Assembly: GCA_007694905.1 (NCBI GenBank)
Contig: REEU01000205.1
Span: 1-33,126 of the forward strand
From: Gammaproteobacteria bacterium
GTDB taxonomy: Bacteria; Pseudomonadota; Gammaproteobacteria; Pseudomonadales; Azotimanducaceae
Length of the DNA stretch: 33,126 bases
Reading direction: 5' to 3'
Below the pieces are notes generated by a model. That model was not told the origin of the DNA, ran no database searches, and saw only the letters and a program-made list of their open reading frames with translations. Positions 21,249-33,022 of this stretch are shown here, in pieces. Position 1 is the stretch's first letter, and each line of letters opens with the position of its first letter. Both the position numbers and the translations under genes were made by a program.

Positions 21249-22838
21249 TCAATCAGTAATGAGTCGGCGCATGTCGTCGAGGTTGTCCGCAGCGTCGATG
21301 GCGAGGTCCCGTCGCCAGCGCTGGATGCGCGGAAAGCGCACGGCGATCCCCGACTTGTGTCGCGGCGAAGGGTGGATGCCCTCGAAGGCGAGTTCGAAGA
21401 CCCAGGTGGGCTCCACCGAGCGCACCGGGCCGAAGCGCTCGCGGGTGTGGCGGCGGATCCAGCGATCCAGCTCGGCGATTTCCGCATCGGTGAGTCCGGA
21501 ATAGGCCTTGGCGATGGGCACCAGCTCGCTGCCGTCCCAGACCGCGAACGTGTAGTCCGTGAACAGATTCGAGCGGCGACCGTGTCCGGCCTGGGCATAG
21601 ATCAGCACTGCGTCCACGGTGTGAGGCGTCACCTTCCACTTCCACCAGTCGCCGCGCCGCCGCCCCACCTGATAGGTGGAGTCCAGGCGCTTGAGCATGA
21701 GGCCCTCCGCGCCCCGACCACGTGCCTGCTCCCGCAGCGCGGAGAAGCCGTCCCAGTCTGCGGCCGTGACGCTGGGTGAGAGCAGGATGTCCTCGCATGC
21801 AGCGACCAGCCCGGTCAGACGCTTCCTTCGGGTTTGCAGCGGGGCCTCGCGAAGATCGACGCCATCCGCCTCGAGCAGGTCGTAGGCCATCAGATGGACG
21901 GGCGCCTTGGCGAGCATGGTGGCGCCGGGTGCCTTGCGGCCGATGCGCCGCTGCAGCAGCGAGAAATCCAGCGCTGTGTCGTCGCGCCAGGCCAGCAGTT
22001 CGCCGTCGATCACGGTACCGTCGGGCAAAGGCTCCGCCGCGGCCTCCACCTCCGGAAAGCGCCCGCTCATGAGTTCGCCGCCCCGGGACCAGATGAAGCA
22101 ACCCCCGGCCCGACGGACCAGCTGAGCGCGGATGCCGTCCCACTTCCATTCGCCGAGCCAGTCCACCGGGTGACCGAGGCGCTCCGGCGCTTCCTCCAGC
22201 GGCGAGGCGAGGAAGAAGGGGTAGGGGCGGGAGACATCGGCCTCGCCGTCGTCCGGTGCGATCAGGCGCTCGTAGAAGGCCGCACCCGGCTCCCAGTGCC
22301 CCATCAGCCGGTGCGCGAGGACCGTGTCTTCGATTCCTGACGCCTGCTCCAGGGCGCGCACGAGCAGGCGCTGGGAGACGCCGATGCGAAATGCTCCGGT
22401 GAGAATTTTGTTACACACGAACTGCTGCTCGATGGGCAGCCGTGCCCAGAGGTCGCAGACCGCTGCGTAGCGGGTGGCCTCGTCGCTGCCGCGCAGCGGC
22501 AGCAGGCGGTCCTCGATCAGCTCGGCGAGCGACAGCTCCAGATCGCGTCTCTCGCGCTCGTCGTCGGCAAGCAGCAGGACCGCCGTCTCCGCCAGGTCGC
22601 CGACGTGGGCGTAACTCTCCTCGAACAACCACGGACTGACGTCAGATCGCGCTGCAATCCAGCTGCGCAACTCGGCTGCACCGATCAGGCGCTTGAGGCG
22701 CTTGCCGGACAGCATGAACACGGCCCAGCCCGCGTCCGCCGCCGGGACGTGCTGGAAGTAGTCGGCCATGGCAGTGACCTTCGCCCGCGTCGAGGTGGTC
22801 GCGTCCAGACGCTCATAGAGCCTCGCGAAGGCGCGCAT
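21249..22838 (-). CDS. ATP-dependent DNA ligase, ligase-associated repair type
   Basis: This is 529 residues. The nucleotidyltransferase motif I is GEWKWDGIRAQL, with K232 as the AMP-linked lysine. Motif III is VIDGELLAWRD, motif IV EGLMLKRLDS, and motif V WWKWKVTPHTVDAVLIYAQ. An OB-fold domain closes with FPRIQRWRRDL. The N-terminal ~200 residues are an alpha-helical DNA-binding domain (VCNKILTGAFRIGVSQ), as in the ligase family that co-occurs with an MBL exonuclease, a DEXH helicase and PdeM in bacteria. It seals nicks with ATP, separate from replicative NAD-dependent LigA. Its start overlaps the exonuclease stop by one base (TGATG). No helicase or PdeM gene follows; the next gene downstream is the convergent MOSC. 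Confidence 0.92.
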   Translation of the reverse strand: MRAFARLYERLDATTSTRAKVTAMADYFQHVPAADAGWAVFMLSGKRLKRLIGAAELRSWIAARSDVSPWLFEESYAHVGDLAETAVLLLADDERERRDLELSLAELIEDRLLPLRGSDEATRYAAVCDLWARLPIEQQFVCNKILTGAFRIGVSQRLLVRALEQASGIEDTVLAHRLMGHWEPGAAFYERLIAPDDGEADVSRPYPFFLASPLEEAPERLGHPVDWLGEWKWDGIRAQLVRRAGGCFIWSRGGELMSGRFPEVEAAAEPLPDGTVIDGELLAWRDDTALDFSLLQRRIGRKAPGATMLAKAPVHLMAYDLLEADGVDLREAPLQTRRKRLTGLVAACEDILLSPSVTAADWDGFSALREQARGRGAEGLMLKRLDSTYQVGRRRGDWWKWKVTPHTVDAVLIYAQAGHGRRSNLFTDYTFAVWDGSELVPIAKAYSGLTDAEIAELDRWIRRHTRERFGPVRSVEPTWVFELAFEGIHPSPRHKSGIAVRFPRIQRWRRDLAIDAADNLDDMRRLITD

Positions 22839-23947
22839 CAGGCGTCTCCGGTGTTCGACTCGTCGCCGGATCCCCCGATTGACTCCTCGTCCTGCGAAGC
22901 GTCTTCCGCGTCACCGTAGGGTGCGCGCAGGGGACCCGCGTCAATCCCGAGTTCCTGCAGATGGCGAACCAGTACGTCGGTGTTGCCGTGGGTGGCCAGT
23001 ACGCGACGGGCACCGCAGTCCTCGATGGTCTGCAGCAGGGACGGCCAGTCGGCGTGATCGGACAGGACGAAGCCGCGGTCATAGCCGCGCCGCCGCCGGT
23101 TGCCGCGGATCTGCATCCAGCCGGAGGCGAATCCCGTGGCCGCGTTTTTGAATCGGCGCAACCACTTGCTGCCCGCGGCGGACGGCGGTGCCAGCACCAG
23201 GCGCCCGGCGAAGTCCGTCTTGCGGCCCAGGTCCGAGACCGGGGTCGTGGGGACCATGCTGACGCCTGCATCCCGGTAGATCTGCACGAGATCCACCATG
23301 GCGCCGTGCAGCAGCACGGGCGCGTCCGTGTAGTGGGTCAGCTCCGCGAGAATCCGTTGCGCCTTGCCGAGGGCGTAGCTGAACAGCACGGCCGGACGCC
23401 CGGCTGCGGCGCATTCCTGCCACCAAGCGTGGATCTCGCCGGCGACGTCGCGCCCCTCGGGCCAGCGGTAGACCGGATAGGCGAACGTGGCCTCGGTGAT
23501 GAACACCTCGCAGGGCACCACTTCGAAGGGTGGGCAGGTGGGGTCCGCATCGCGCTTGAAGTCGCCGGAGACGACCCAGACCCGCCCTTCATGCTCAATG
23601 CGCACCTGCGCGGAACCGAGGATGTGGCCTGCGGAGTGCAGGCTGACCGTGACGTCGCCGAAGGGGATCGGTTCACCGTAGGCGACGCCGTCGATGGGCG
23701 CGTAGCGACCGAGGCGTTTGCGCAGGATGGGCAACCCGGACGCTTCCGCCCAGTAGTGCCCCATGCCGGGGCGGGCATGATCGCCGTGACCATGGGTGAT
23801 GACCGCCCGCGGCACGCGCCGCCATGGGTCGACGTGGAAATCGCCTGCCGGGCAGTAGAGGCCGTGATCGTCGAGGTGGATGAGTTCGGTTGCAGGGGTC
23901 ACCAGGGACCGGTCTCCGCTTGCATGCTCGAGCCCAGCTCGCGTCAT
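22838..23947 (-). CDS. Ligase-associated MBL-fold (CPSF-like) DNA exonuclease
   Basis: This is 369 residues. The metallo-beta-lactamase zinc motif HGHGDH is at 52-57. SLHSAGHILGSAQV, VVSGDFKRDADPTCPPFEV and the beta-CASP-side motifs FVLSDHADW and VLATHGNTDVL follow. The opening LYCPAGDFHVDPWRRVPRAVITH is typical of the ligase-associated exonuclease branch, related to mRNA 3'-end processing nucleases. It is thought to trim DNA ends before sealing by the partner ligase, whose gene overlaps by one base. The last ~25 residues are acidic and low-complexity. The start is ATG 23947; its ribosome site is weak, so a slightly later start is possible. Confidence 0.9.
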   Translation of the reverse strand: MTRAGLEHASGDRSLVTPATELIHLDDHGLYCPAGDFHVDPWRRVPRAVITHGHGDHARPGMGHYWAEASGLPILRKRLGRYAPIDGVAYGEPIPFGDVTVSLHSAGHILGSAQVRIEHEGRVWVVSGDFKRDADPTCPPFEVVPCEVFITEATFAYPVYRWPEGRDVAGEIHAWWQECAAAGRPAVLFSYALGKAQRILAELTHYTDAPVLLHGAMVDLVQIYRDAGVSMVPTTPVSDLGRKTDFAGRLVLAPPSAAGSKWLRRFKNAATGFASGWMQIRGNRRRRGYDRGFVLSDHADWPSLLQTIEDCGARRVLATHGNTDVLVRHLQELGIDAGPLRAPYGDAEDASQDEESIGGSGDESNTGDA

Positions 23948-24089
23948 CGCGGTGGCCAGCGTAGCGCAAGCGACCGCCGTGGGGCACCTGCCGATCGAGG
24001 GGAGCGCGCATGGGTTGTTGCCGGGCCCGCGTCAGGCGAGGATATGCGCCCTGACGGGAACCCGATTCCTGTGTTGCGGGCGTTCGAGT

Positions 24090-26894
<2,805 letters not shown>

Positions 26895-26896
26895 TG

Positions 26897-26912
26897 CGAC
26901 CGCGTTCGGTCG
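26897..26912. terminator. Hairpin after the histidine kinase
   Basis: CGACCG and CGGTCG form a perfect 6-bp stem with a CGTT tetraloop immediately after the kinase stop, in the gap between two convergent genes. There is no U-tract. Confidence 0.4.
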
Positions 26913-26989
26913 GCCCAGGGCGGCGCACACGCGCGTGCTCCGTATGCGGCTCGCCTACAAGCTTGTTTGCGGGCGGCGGGTTGGTGGGG

Positions 26990-28195
26990 TCAGCGGCGGA
27001 TGGACTTCGGGTCGATGGCGTCGCGCAGGCCGTCGCCGACGTAGTTGAAACTGATCACCGTGAACAGGATCAGCAGCCCCGGGAGGATGGCCAGGGTGGG
27101 CGCATGCTGCACCATTTCCTGGGCGTTGTTGAGCATGTTGCCCCAACTCGGCGTCGGCGGCTGAATGCCGAGACCTAAGAAGCTCAAGGCCGCCTCGAAG
27201 AGGATGGCGTTGCCGATCCCCAGCGTCACCGCCACCAGCAGCGGCGCGATGACGTTGGGGACGATGTGGGCCCCGATGATGGTGCGGTCCTTTGCGCCGA
27301 GCACCCGGGCGGCGAGGACGAACTCCTGCTCCTTGATGGACAGAATGCTCCCGCGGACCAGCCGCGCCGCCTGCATCCACGAGAACAGGCACAGGATCAG
27401 GATCATCTTGATCACGCTTTCGTGGCGGGATTCGACGATGAAGGCCAGCGGCGTCCCGCCGAAGACCTTGCCGAGATCGATGGCTGAGACCACGATCAGC
27501 ACCACCAGGATGGGCAGTGACAGTAGCGCATCGGTGAAGCGCATCAGGATGGCGTCGGTCCGGCCGCCGTAGTAACCCGCCAGACTGCCCACCAGCAGGC
27601 CGATCAATCCCGCCACTAAAGCCACCAGCAGCCCCACCGTGACTGAAACGCGGGTGCCGTAGATGAGCCGGATCAGCACGTCGCGTCCGAGTTCGTCGGT
27701 CCCGAGCAGATGGAAACTGCGGAAGTCCGCCACCATGTTCCGGAAGTCCCGTAACGGCTCCCGCGCCTGGTCAGGCACCGCCGCCATCAGGCCATCGAGC
27801 TGTTCGGCCAGCGCCAGCGGTTCGTAATCGGTCACCAGCTCGTAGAGGAGATCCTCTTCGTCGACGGTGAATTCCAGCAGGTCCCGAGCGGCGAGAAAAT
27901 CCACCAGCGCGCTGCGGTCGGCCTGCCGCAGGAATGCCTGCACCCGCAGCTCCCGCTCGTGGGTGGAGAGATCCAGATGGGAGCCGGGGGACTGATAGCG
28001 GTTGAAGACGTTCTGGCGGTCCGGATCGAGGCCGGTGACCGCGGAGATCACCGGCGCGAGCAGGGCGATGGCGAGAAACAGCATGATGACGCCGAAGCCG
28101 GCCACGGCCATGCGATGCTCGAGAAACTGATCGAGCAGAATGCGCCACATGGGCTGCGCTTCGAGCTCTCTTTGGCGTAGGGCCGCGTCCGTCAT
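26990..28195 (-). CDS. Peptide ABC transporter permease, OppC-like, with enlarged first periplasmic loop
   Basis: This is 401 residues from ATG 28195, overlapping the oppB-like stop by 4 bp; a longer open frame reads through the oppB region in another frame and is not used. The N-terminal OppC segment FLEHRMAVAGFGVIMLFLAIALLAPVI is followed by a normal OppC core from HLLGTDELGRDVLIRLIYG onward. The EAA loop is EFVLAARVLGAKDRTIIGAHIVPNVIAPLLV (291-321). OppC proteins are usually about 300 aa. The extra length sits mainly between residues about 74 and 160, an acidic helical stretch (ALVDFLAARDLLEFTVDEED) in the first periplasmic loop, where the substrate-binding protein docks. The frame is clean, so this looks like a true insertion. 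Confidence 0.92.
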   Translation of the reverse strand: MTDAALRQRELEAQPMWRILLDQFLEHRMAVAGFGVIMLFLAIALLAPVISAVTGLDPDRQNVFNRYQSPGSHLDLSTHERELRVQAFLRQADRSALVDFLAARDLLEFTVDEEDLLYELVTDYEPLALAEQLDGLMAAVPDQAREPLRDFRNMVADFRSFHLLGTDELGRDVLIRLIYGTRVSVTVGLLVALVAGLIGLLVGSLAGYYGGRTDAILMRFTDALLSLPILVVLIVVSAIDLGKVFGGTPLAFIVESRHESVIKMILILCLFSWMQAARLVRGSILSIKEQEFVLAARVLGAKDRTIIGAHIVPNVIAPLLVAVTLGIGNAILFEAALSFLGLGIQPPTPSWGNMLNNAQEMVQHAPTLAILPGLLILFTVISFNYVGDGLRDAIDPKSIRR

Positions 28196-29160
28196 GCGTA
28201 GCTGATCCGCGGGTCGGCGACGCCGTAGAGCAGATCGGCGATCAGGTTCATCAGCAGCACCATGGACACCGAAATCATGAAGGCGATCATGGCCACGTTG
28301 AAGTCGTTGCTCTGGATGGACTCGAACACGAGCTGGCCGACGCCCTGATAGGCGAACACGGTCTCGGTGATGATGGCGCCGGAGAACAGGGTCGAGAAGC
28401 TGAGCGCGGTGATGGTGATCAACGGGATCAGCGCATTGCGAAAGCCATGCATGAGGTAGATCCGCGGCCAGGACAGACCTTTGGCGCGGGCGGTGCGGAT
28501 GTAGTCGTTGCCCATGGCCTCCAGCATGGCGGCGCGGGTGTAGCGGACGTAGGTGCCGATGCTCAGGAAGGACAGTGACAGCACCGGCAGCACCAGGAAT
28601 TTGAGGCGATCGACGAAGGCCTCCCAGGGCGTCATGTCGAAGGCGATGCTGCCGGTTCCGCCGGCCGGGAAGAGTGGGATGTACACCGCGAACACCAGGA
28701 TCAGGACGATGGCGATCCAGAAGCTCGGCACGCTGATGCCGGCGAACGCGAAGAGGTTGATGACGTAGTCGGCGGTGGAGTTCTTCCTGAGCGCTGCCCA
28801 CACGCCCAGTGGTATGGCCACGATCAGTGCCACCAGCAGGGCCGCTCCTGCGAGGATGAAGGTGTTCAGCAGCCGCGGGCCGAGGATCTCCGTCACCGGT
28901 ACGCGATAGGTCCGCGAGTAGCCGAGATCACCGGTGGCGATGCTGCTCGCCCAGTTCCAGTAACGGACCCAGACGGGCTGGTCGAGGCCGTGCAGCGCGC
29001 GCAGCCGATCGATGTCCGCGGAGGTGATCTCCGGGTTGGCCATGATCATCTCGTCCACCGGATCACCCGGCATCAGCGTCATCAGCAGATAGCAGAAGTA
29101 GGACAGCAGCAGGATGACCACCACGGTCTGCAGCAGACGACGCAGGATGTAGGCCGTCAC
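28192..29160 (-). CDS. Peptide ABC transporter permease, OppB-like
   Basis: This is 322 residues, typical OppB length. The N-terminal TM is YILRRLLQTVVVILLLSYFCYLL, and PGDPVDEM follows as usual. The EAA region is YVRYTRAAMLEAMGNDYIRTARAKGLSWPRIYLMHGFRNALIPL. The protein ends DLLYGVADPRISYA, the usual OppB/DppB C-terminus. It forms the translocation channel with the OppC-like protein. It overlaps the upstream oppA-like and downstream oppC-like genes by 4 bp each. Confidence 0.93.
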   Translation of the reverse strand: MTAYILRRLLQTVVVILLLSYFCYLLMTLMPGDPVDEMIMANPEITSADIDRLRALHGLDQPVWVRYWNWASSIATGDLGYSRTYRVPVTEILGPRLLNTFILAGAALLVALIVAIPLGVWAALRKNSTADYVINLFAFAGISVPSFWIAIVLILVFAVYIPLFPAGGTGSIAFDMTPWEAFVDRLKFLVLPVLSLSFLSIGTYVRYTRAAMLEAMGNDYIRTARAKGLSWPRIYLMHGFRNALIPLITITALSFSTLFSGAIITETVFAYQGVGQLVFESIQSNDFNVAMIAFMISVSMVLLMNLIADLLYGVADPRISYA

Positions 29161-30920
29161 GGCGCGTCGCTCCCGTTGCGAGTGGCTGCGAGCTCGTCCT
29201 CATCCAGCAGCCGCCAGCGCTCCACGTGGTTTGCCGCCGAGATCTGATGCCCGGGGATGCGGTAGCCGGTGAGGTTGATCGGCGTGACCGAGGTTTCCGA
29301 GCGGTAGTACAGGGGAATCACCGGCACTTCGCTGGTGTAGTGCCAGAGGATCTCGTGGATCAGATCGAGGCGCGCCTGCTCGTCGAAGGCACGGTCGAGT
29401 TCGTCCACCAGCTCGTCCACCCGGGTATTGGACCAGCCGGGATAGTTCTGTCCCGACCAGCCGTTCTCTTCGCTGGGGATCGCCTCGCTGCTGACCATGG
29501 AGCGCGGATTGTTCTCCGGCGAGGAGGACCAGGCGTACATGGCCACGCCACCGAACTCCCGCCTGCGCATGGTCTGACCGAAAAACACCCGACCGGGATC
29601 GTTCTGGATGCGCACATCGACGCCGATGCCCCGCCACTGGTCCTGCAGATAGATCTGCACCAGTTCCCGCACCTTGTTGCCCGCGGTGGTCATGAGCCGC
29701 AGCCGCAGCCGTTCACCGTCCTCGTTGTAGCGGTAACCGTCATCACGCCAGGCCCAGCCGGCCTCGTCGAGCAGGCGGTTCGCCTGCCTGCGGGAGTGGC
29801 GGTAGATGACGATCCGCTCCGGGTCCTCCGTGTACCAGGGGTCGGTGGGCGCCAGATTGTGCAGCGCCGGCGGCTGCAGGCCGTCGAACAGGGCGTCGGT
29901 CAGGCCCTCGCGGTCGATGGCGTAGACCAGCGCGCGGCGGACCCGGATGTCCTTAAGGAATGGATTGTCCAGATTGAGATCGAGGTGCTCGTAGGTGAGT
30001 CCGGGCTGGAAGTTCACCCGGAACGGCAGGTCCTGGGCCTCCACCCGGTTCGCGAACGCCAGCGACTGATCGAAGGTCATGCCGAGCTGGGAGACCATGT
30101 CGATGCTGCCGGCGCGCAGGTTGGCCTCCAGCGTTCCGGTGTTGGGAATGAGCATGATCACGATGCGATCGATGTGGGCCGCATCGCCATAGAAGTGCGG
30201 GTTGCGTTCGAGAATGATGTGGGAGCCGAGGCCGAGATTCACGATTCGGTAGGGGCCGCTGTAGAGCCCCGGGTTGGTCGGATCGCGGGTGTAGTTCGAG
30301 TGCTGCTCGTAGCCCTCGGGCTGGTCCGCATAGCGCTCGAACACCGGTCGCTCGAGATGCTCGGGCAGCGGGTAGAACAGGTGATGGCGGTTGAAGTTCC
30401 AGCGCGCCTCCCGGTACTCGAACGTGCAGTGCTTGGGATTCTCCGGATCGATATGAATGTCCGCGATCTGGCGATAGATCTCGATGTTCGGCACGCCCAC
30501 GTTCGGGCTCAATCCCACCTCCCAGGAGAAGCGGAAGTCGCGGCAGGTCAGCGGTTCGCCGTCACCCCAGCTGGCGTCGGGATGGATCTCCCACTCCGCC
30601 TCGATCCACTCCCGTTCACCGTCGCTGACCCGACGGGCCAGCCCGTTTTCCAGGGTCGGAATCTCCGTGGCCAATTGCGGCAACCACTGGCTGTCCTCGT
30701 CGAGCTGGATCAGGGAGCGTCCCACCATGCGGTAGACGTAGGTGGTGGCCACCATGGACATGACGATGGGATTGAGGTTCTCGAATTCCTGGGTGATGCC
30801 GATCTTCAGTTCCGCGTTGGTGGGCAGTTCGCCCGGCCGCATGAGCTGCGGGCGCACGTAGGCCAGCGCGCCGATGACCAGGACGATCAGGGCGACGAAC
30901 AGCAGCGCTCGGGTGCTCAT
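29157..30920 (-). CDS. Peptide ABC transporter substrate-binding protein (family 5), OppA-like
   Basis: This is 587 residues. The N-terminal hydrophobic segment (LLFVALIVLVIGALA, about residues 6-20) ends in an ALA site, so either signal peptidase I cleavage or a membrane anchor is possible. There is no lipobox cysteine. The SBP family 5 body shows ITQEFENLNPIVMSM, GLARRVSDGEREWIEAEWEIHPDASWGDGEPLTCRDFRFSW, LDNPFLKDIRVRRALVYAIDREGLTDALFDG and YYRSETSVTPINLTGYRIPGH. It binds peptides or similar ligands in the periplasm and delivers them to the OppBC channel. The ligand is unknown. Its gene overlaps the ATPase gene upstream and the permease gene downstream by 4 bp. Confidence 0.92.
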   Translation of the reverse strand: MSTRALLFVALIVLVIGALAYVRPQLMRPGELPTNAELKIGITQEFENLNPIVMSMVATTYVYRMVGRSLIQLDEDSQWLPQLATEIPTLENGLARRVSDGEREWIEAEWEIHPDASWGDGEPLTCRDFRFSWEVGLSPNVGVPNIEIYRQIADIHIDPENPKHCTFEYREARWNFNRHHLFYPLPEHLERPVFERYADQPEGYEQHSNYTRDPTNPGLYSGPYRIVNLGLGSHIILERNPHFYGDAAHIDRIVIMLIPNTGTLEANLRAGSIDMVSQLGMTFDQSLAFANRVEAQDLPFRVNFQPGLTYEHLDLNLDNPFLKDIRVRRALVYAIDREGLTDALFDGLQPPALHNLAPTDPWYTEDPERIVIYRHSRRQANRLLDEAGWAWRDDGYRYNEDGERLRLRLMTTAGNKVRELVQIYLQDQWRGIGVDVRIQNDPGRVFFGQTMRRREFGGVAMYAWSSSPENNPRSMVSSEAIPSEENGWSGQNYPGWSNTRVDELVDELDRAFDEQARLDLIHEILWHYTSEVPVIPLYYRSETSVTPINLTGYRIPGHQISAANHVERWRLLDEDELAATRNGSDAP

Positions 30921-31948
30921 GTGCCCGTGTTCCGCAAATCGGTGCTCCGCAGAATGATTTTATCGCTGTCCTCCACCGCGTCGCTGTACAGCTTGCAGGC
31001 GACGAAGTGGTCGCGGCGCTCCTCACGCAACGCCGGGAATCCCCGGTCGCAGCCGTCGAAACGCTGCGGGCAGCGGGGGTGGAAGTGACAGCCTGCCGGT
31101 GGGTCGATGGGGCTCGGCACCTCGCCGCCGAGGACCTGCTTCATGCGTCGCTTGCCCTGGCCTACCTTGGGGATCGCGTCGATCAGCGCCCGGGTGTAGG
31201 GATGCTGCGGATGGTTGAACAGTTCGTCCCGCGGCGCCATCTCGATGATCTTGCCGAGGTACATCACCGCGATGCGGTCACAGAAGTGATCGATCACCGA
31301 CAGGTCGTGGGAGATGAAGATGTAGGTCAGCTTGAACTCGTCCTGCAGCTCCCGCATCAGATTCAGGATCTGGGCCTGAATGGAGACGTCCAGCGCGCTC
31401 ACCGGCTCGTCCGCGATGACCAGGTCCGGATTCAGGGCCATGGCCCGGGCGATGGAGATGCGCTGGCGCTGGCCGCCCGAGAATTCGTGCGGGTAACGAT
31501 TCAGGTGTGCAGTCTTCAGGCCCACGGTCTCGAGCAGTGCTGCGGCGCGCTCCTGACGTTCCTTCGGCGGGCACACGTCGTGAACCTTGAACGGCTCCGC
31601 CAGGATGCGCGCAATGGTCATGCGCGGATCGAGAGAGGCGAACGGGTCCTGAAAGATCATCTGCAGCGTGCGCCGCATGTGCCGCAGGCGCTCGCCTTTG
31701 ACGGCGAGGAAGTCCTCTCCACGATAGCGGATGCTGCCCGCTGTGGGTTCGTACAGGCGCACCAGCGTCCGGCCGAGGGTGGACTTGCCGCAGCCGGATT
31801 CGCCGACCAGGCCGAGGGTCTCGCCTGGCTGCACGGCGAAGCTGACGCCATCCACCGCCTTCACCTGGCCGACTTCCCGCAGCAGCAGCCCCTTGCGTAT
31901 CGGGAAGTGCTTGCGTACCCCTTCGACTTCGAGGATCGGCTCGCTCAT
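30917..31948 (-). CDS. Peptide ABC transporter ATPase, OppF-like
   Basis: This is 343 residues. Walker A is [23 protein letters not shown]. The signature is [21 protein letters not shown], and Walker B is [22 protein letters not shown]. The C-terminal oligopeptide-transporter extension has [15 protein letters not shown]...FVACK, the cysteine set that binds an iron-sulfur cluster in this family. It is the second ATPase of the importer. It overlaps the oppD-like and oppA-like genes by 4 bp each. Confidence 0.93.
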   Translation of the reverse strand: MSEPILEVEGVRKHFPIRKGLLLREVGQVKAVDGVSFAVQPGETLGLVGESGCGKSTLGRTLVRLYEPTAGSIRYRGEDFLAVKGERLRHMRRTLQMIFQDPFASLDPRMTIARILAEPFKVHDVCPPKERQERAAALLETVGLKTAHLNRYPHEFSGGQRQRISIARAMALNPDLVIADEPVSALDVSIQAQILNLMRELQDEFKLTYIFISHDLSVIDHFCDRIAVMYLGKIIEMAPRDELFNHPQHPYTRALIDAIPKVGQGKRRMKQVLGGEVPSPIDPPAGCHFHPRCPQRFDGCDRGFPALREERRDHFVACKLYSDAVEDSDKIILRSTDLRNTGT

Positions 31949-32916
31949 CGTTCCACCGGATGGTAGCAGGCGATCAGGTGGCCCGAGCCGACGCTGGTCA
32001 GGGGCGGGTGGGCCTCGCGGCAGCGGCTGCCGACGTTCGGGCAGCGGTTCTGAAACGGGCAGCCGGTCGGCAGTTCGTTGAGCGAGGGCACGCTGCCCTC
32101 GATGGCTGGAAGGCGTGCGACGCGGCGCCCGAACTTCGGAATCGATTCGATCAAGGCGGAGGTGTAAGGATGCCTGGGCGTCGTCATCAGGGTCCCGGTG
32201 TCGGCCACTTCGCAGGTACGCCCACCGTACATCACCAGCACCCGGTCGGAGATCTCGGAGATGACCCCGAGGTCGTGGGTGATGAACTGCACCGCCATCG
32301 ACAGGCGTTCCTGCAGGCTCTGGATCAGCTCCAGGATCTGGCCCTGAATGGTCACGTCCAGCGCAGTGGTGGGCTCGTCGGCAATCAGGAATTCCGGGTC
32401 ACAGGACAGCGCCATGGCGATCATCGCCCGCTGCCGCATGCCGCCGGAAAGCTGGTGGGGGTAGCTGTCGTAGCGCTCCCGTGGTGAGGGGATGCCCACC
32501 AGCGACAGCATCTCGACGGCCCGTTCGCGGGATTCCCGCCGGCCGACGCGGAGGTGGCGCGTGATCTGCTCATCCATCTGGTAACCGATGGTCAGTACCG
32601 GATTGAACGCCGTCATGGGCTCCTGAAAGATGATGGCCATGCGCGAGCCGCGAATCTCGCGCATCCGCGCTTCGGAGACTTCGAGAATGTTCTCCCCGCC
32701 GAGCCAGACGGCACCGCCGGTGACCTCTCCGGGGGCCTCGATCAGACGCATGAGCGAGAATGCGGTCACCGACTTGCCGCAACCGGACTCGCCGACGATA
32801 CCGAGGGTCTCACCCTTGCCGATGGTGTAGCTGACGCCATCCACAGCGCGTACCGGGCCGAGCTTGGTGTGGAAGGTCGTCTGCAGGTCGTCCACAGCGA
32901 CGACAGCTTCGGACAT
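31945..32916 (-). CDS. Peptide ABC transporter ATPase, OppD-like
   Basis: This is 323 residues from ATG 32916, chosen because AGAGGA lies six bases upstream; an open frame continues 17 codons further without family similarity. Walker A is [24 protein letters not shown]. The signature is [21 protein letters not shown], and Walker B is [22 protein letters not shown]. The extension carries [15 protein letters not shown]...LIACYHP, again the iron-sulfur-type cysteines. It is the first gene of the D-F-A-B-C operon, so its promoter should lie just upstream in 32917-33020. Confidence 0.93.
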   Translation of the reverse strand: MSEAVVAVDDLQTTFHTKLGPVRAVDGVSYTIGKGETLGIVGESGCGKSVTAFSLMRLIEAPGEVTGGAVWLGGENILEVSEARMREIRGSRMAIIFQEPMTAFNPVLTIGYQMDEQITRHLRVGRRESRERAVEMLSLVGIPSPRERYDSYPHQLSGGMRQRAMIAMALSCDPEFLIADEPTTALDVTIQGQILELIQSLQERLSMAVQFITHDLGVISEISDRVLVMYGGRTCEVADTGTLMTTPRHPYTSALIESIPKFGRRVARLPAIEGSVPSLNELPTGCPFQNRCPNVGSRCREAHPPLTSVGSGHLIACYHPVER

Positions 32917-33022
32917 CGAAAATCCTCTGGTGGACCTGCGTGGTCTCGCCCCGTACCGGGCAGTCATCTACATGACGCGCCGAGTGTGGTGCTCTCCCGC
33001 CCCGCGATCAAGCTTGGACGGG

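Noticed and set aside
28196-28801. Upstream extension of the OppC-like frame
   Set aside because: It runs through the OppB gene in another frame. The proper start at 28195 overlaps the OppB stop by 4 bp, as at all other junctions of the operon.
29226-31088. A 620-codon open frame on the plus strand
   Set aside because: It is antisense to the OppA-like gene and the end of the OppF-like gene, with no recognisable domain.
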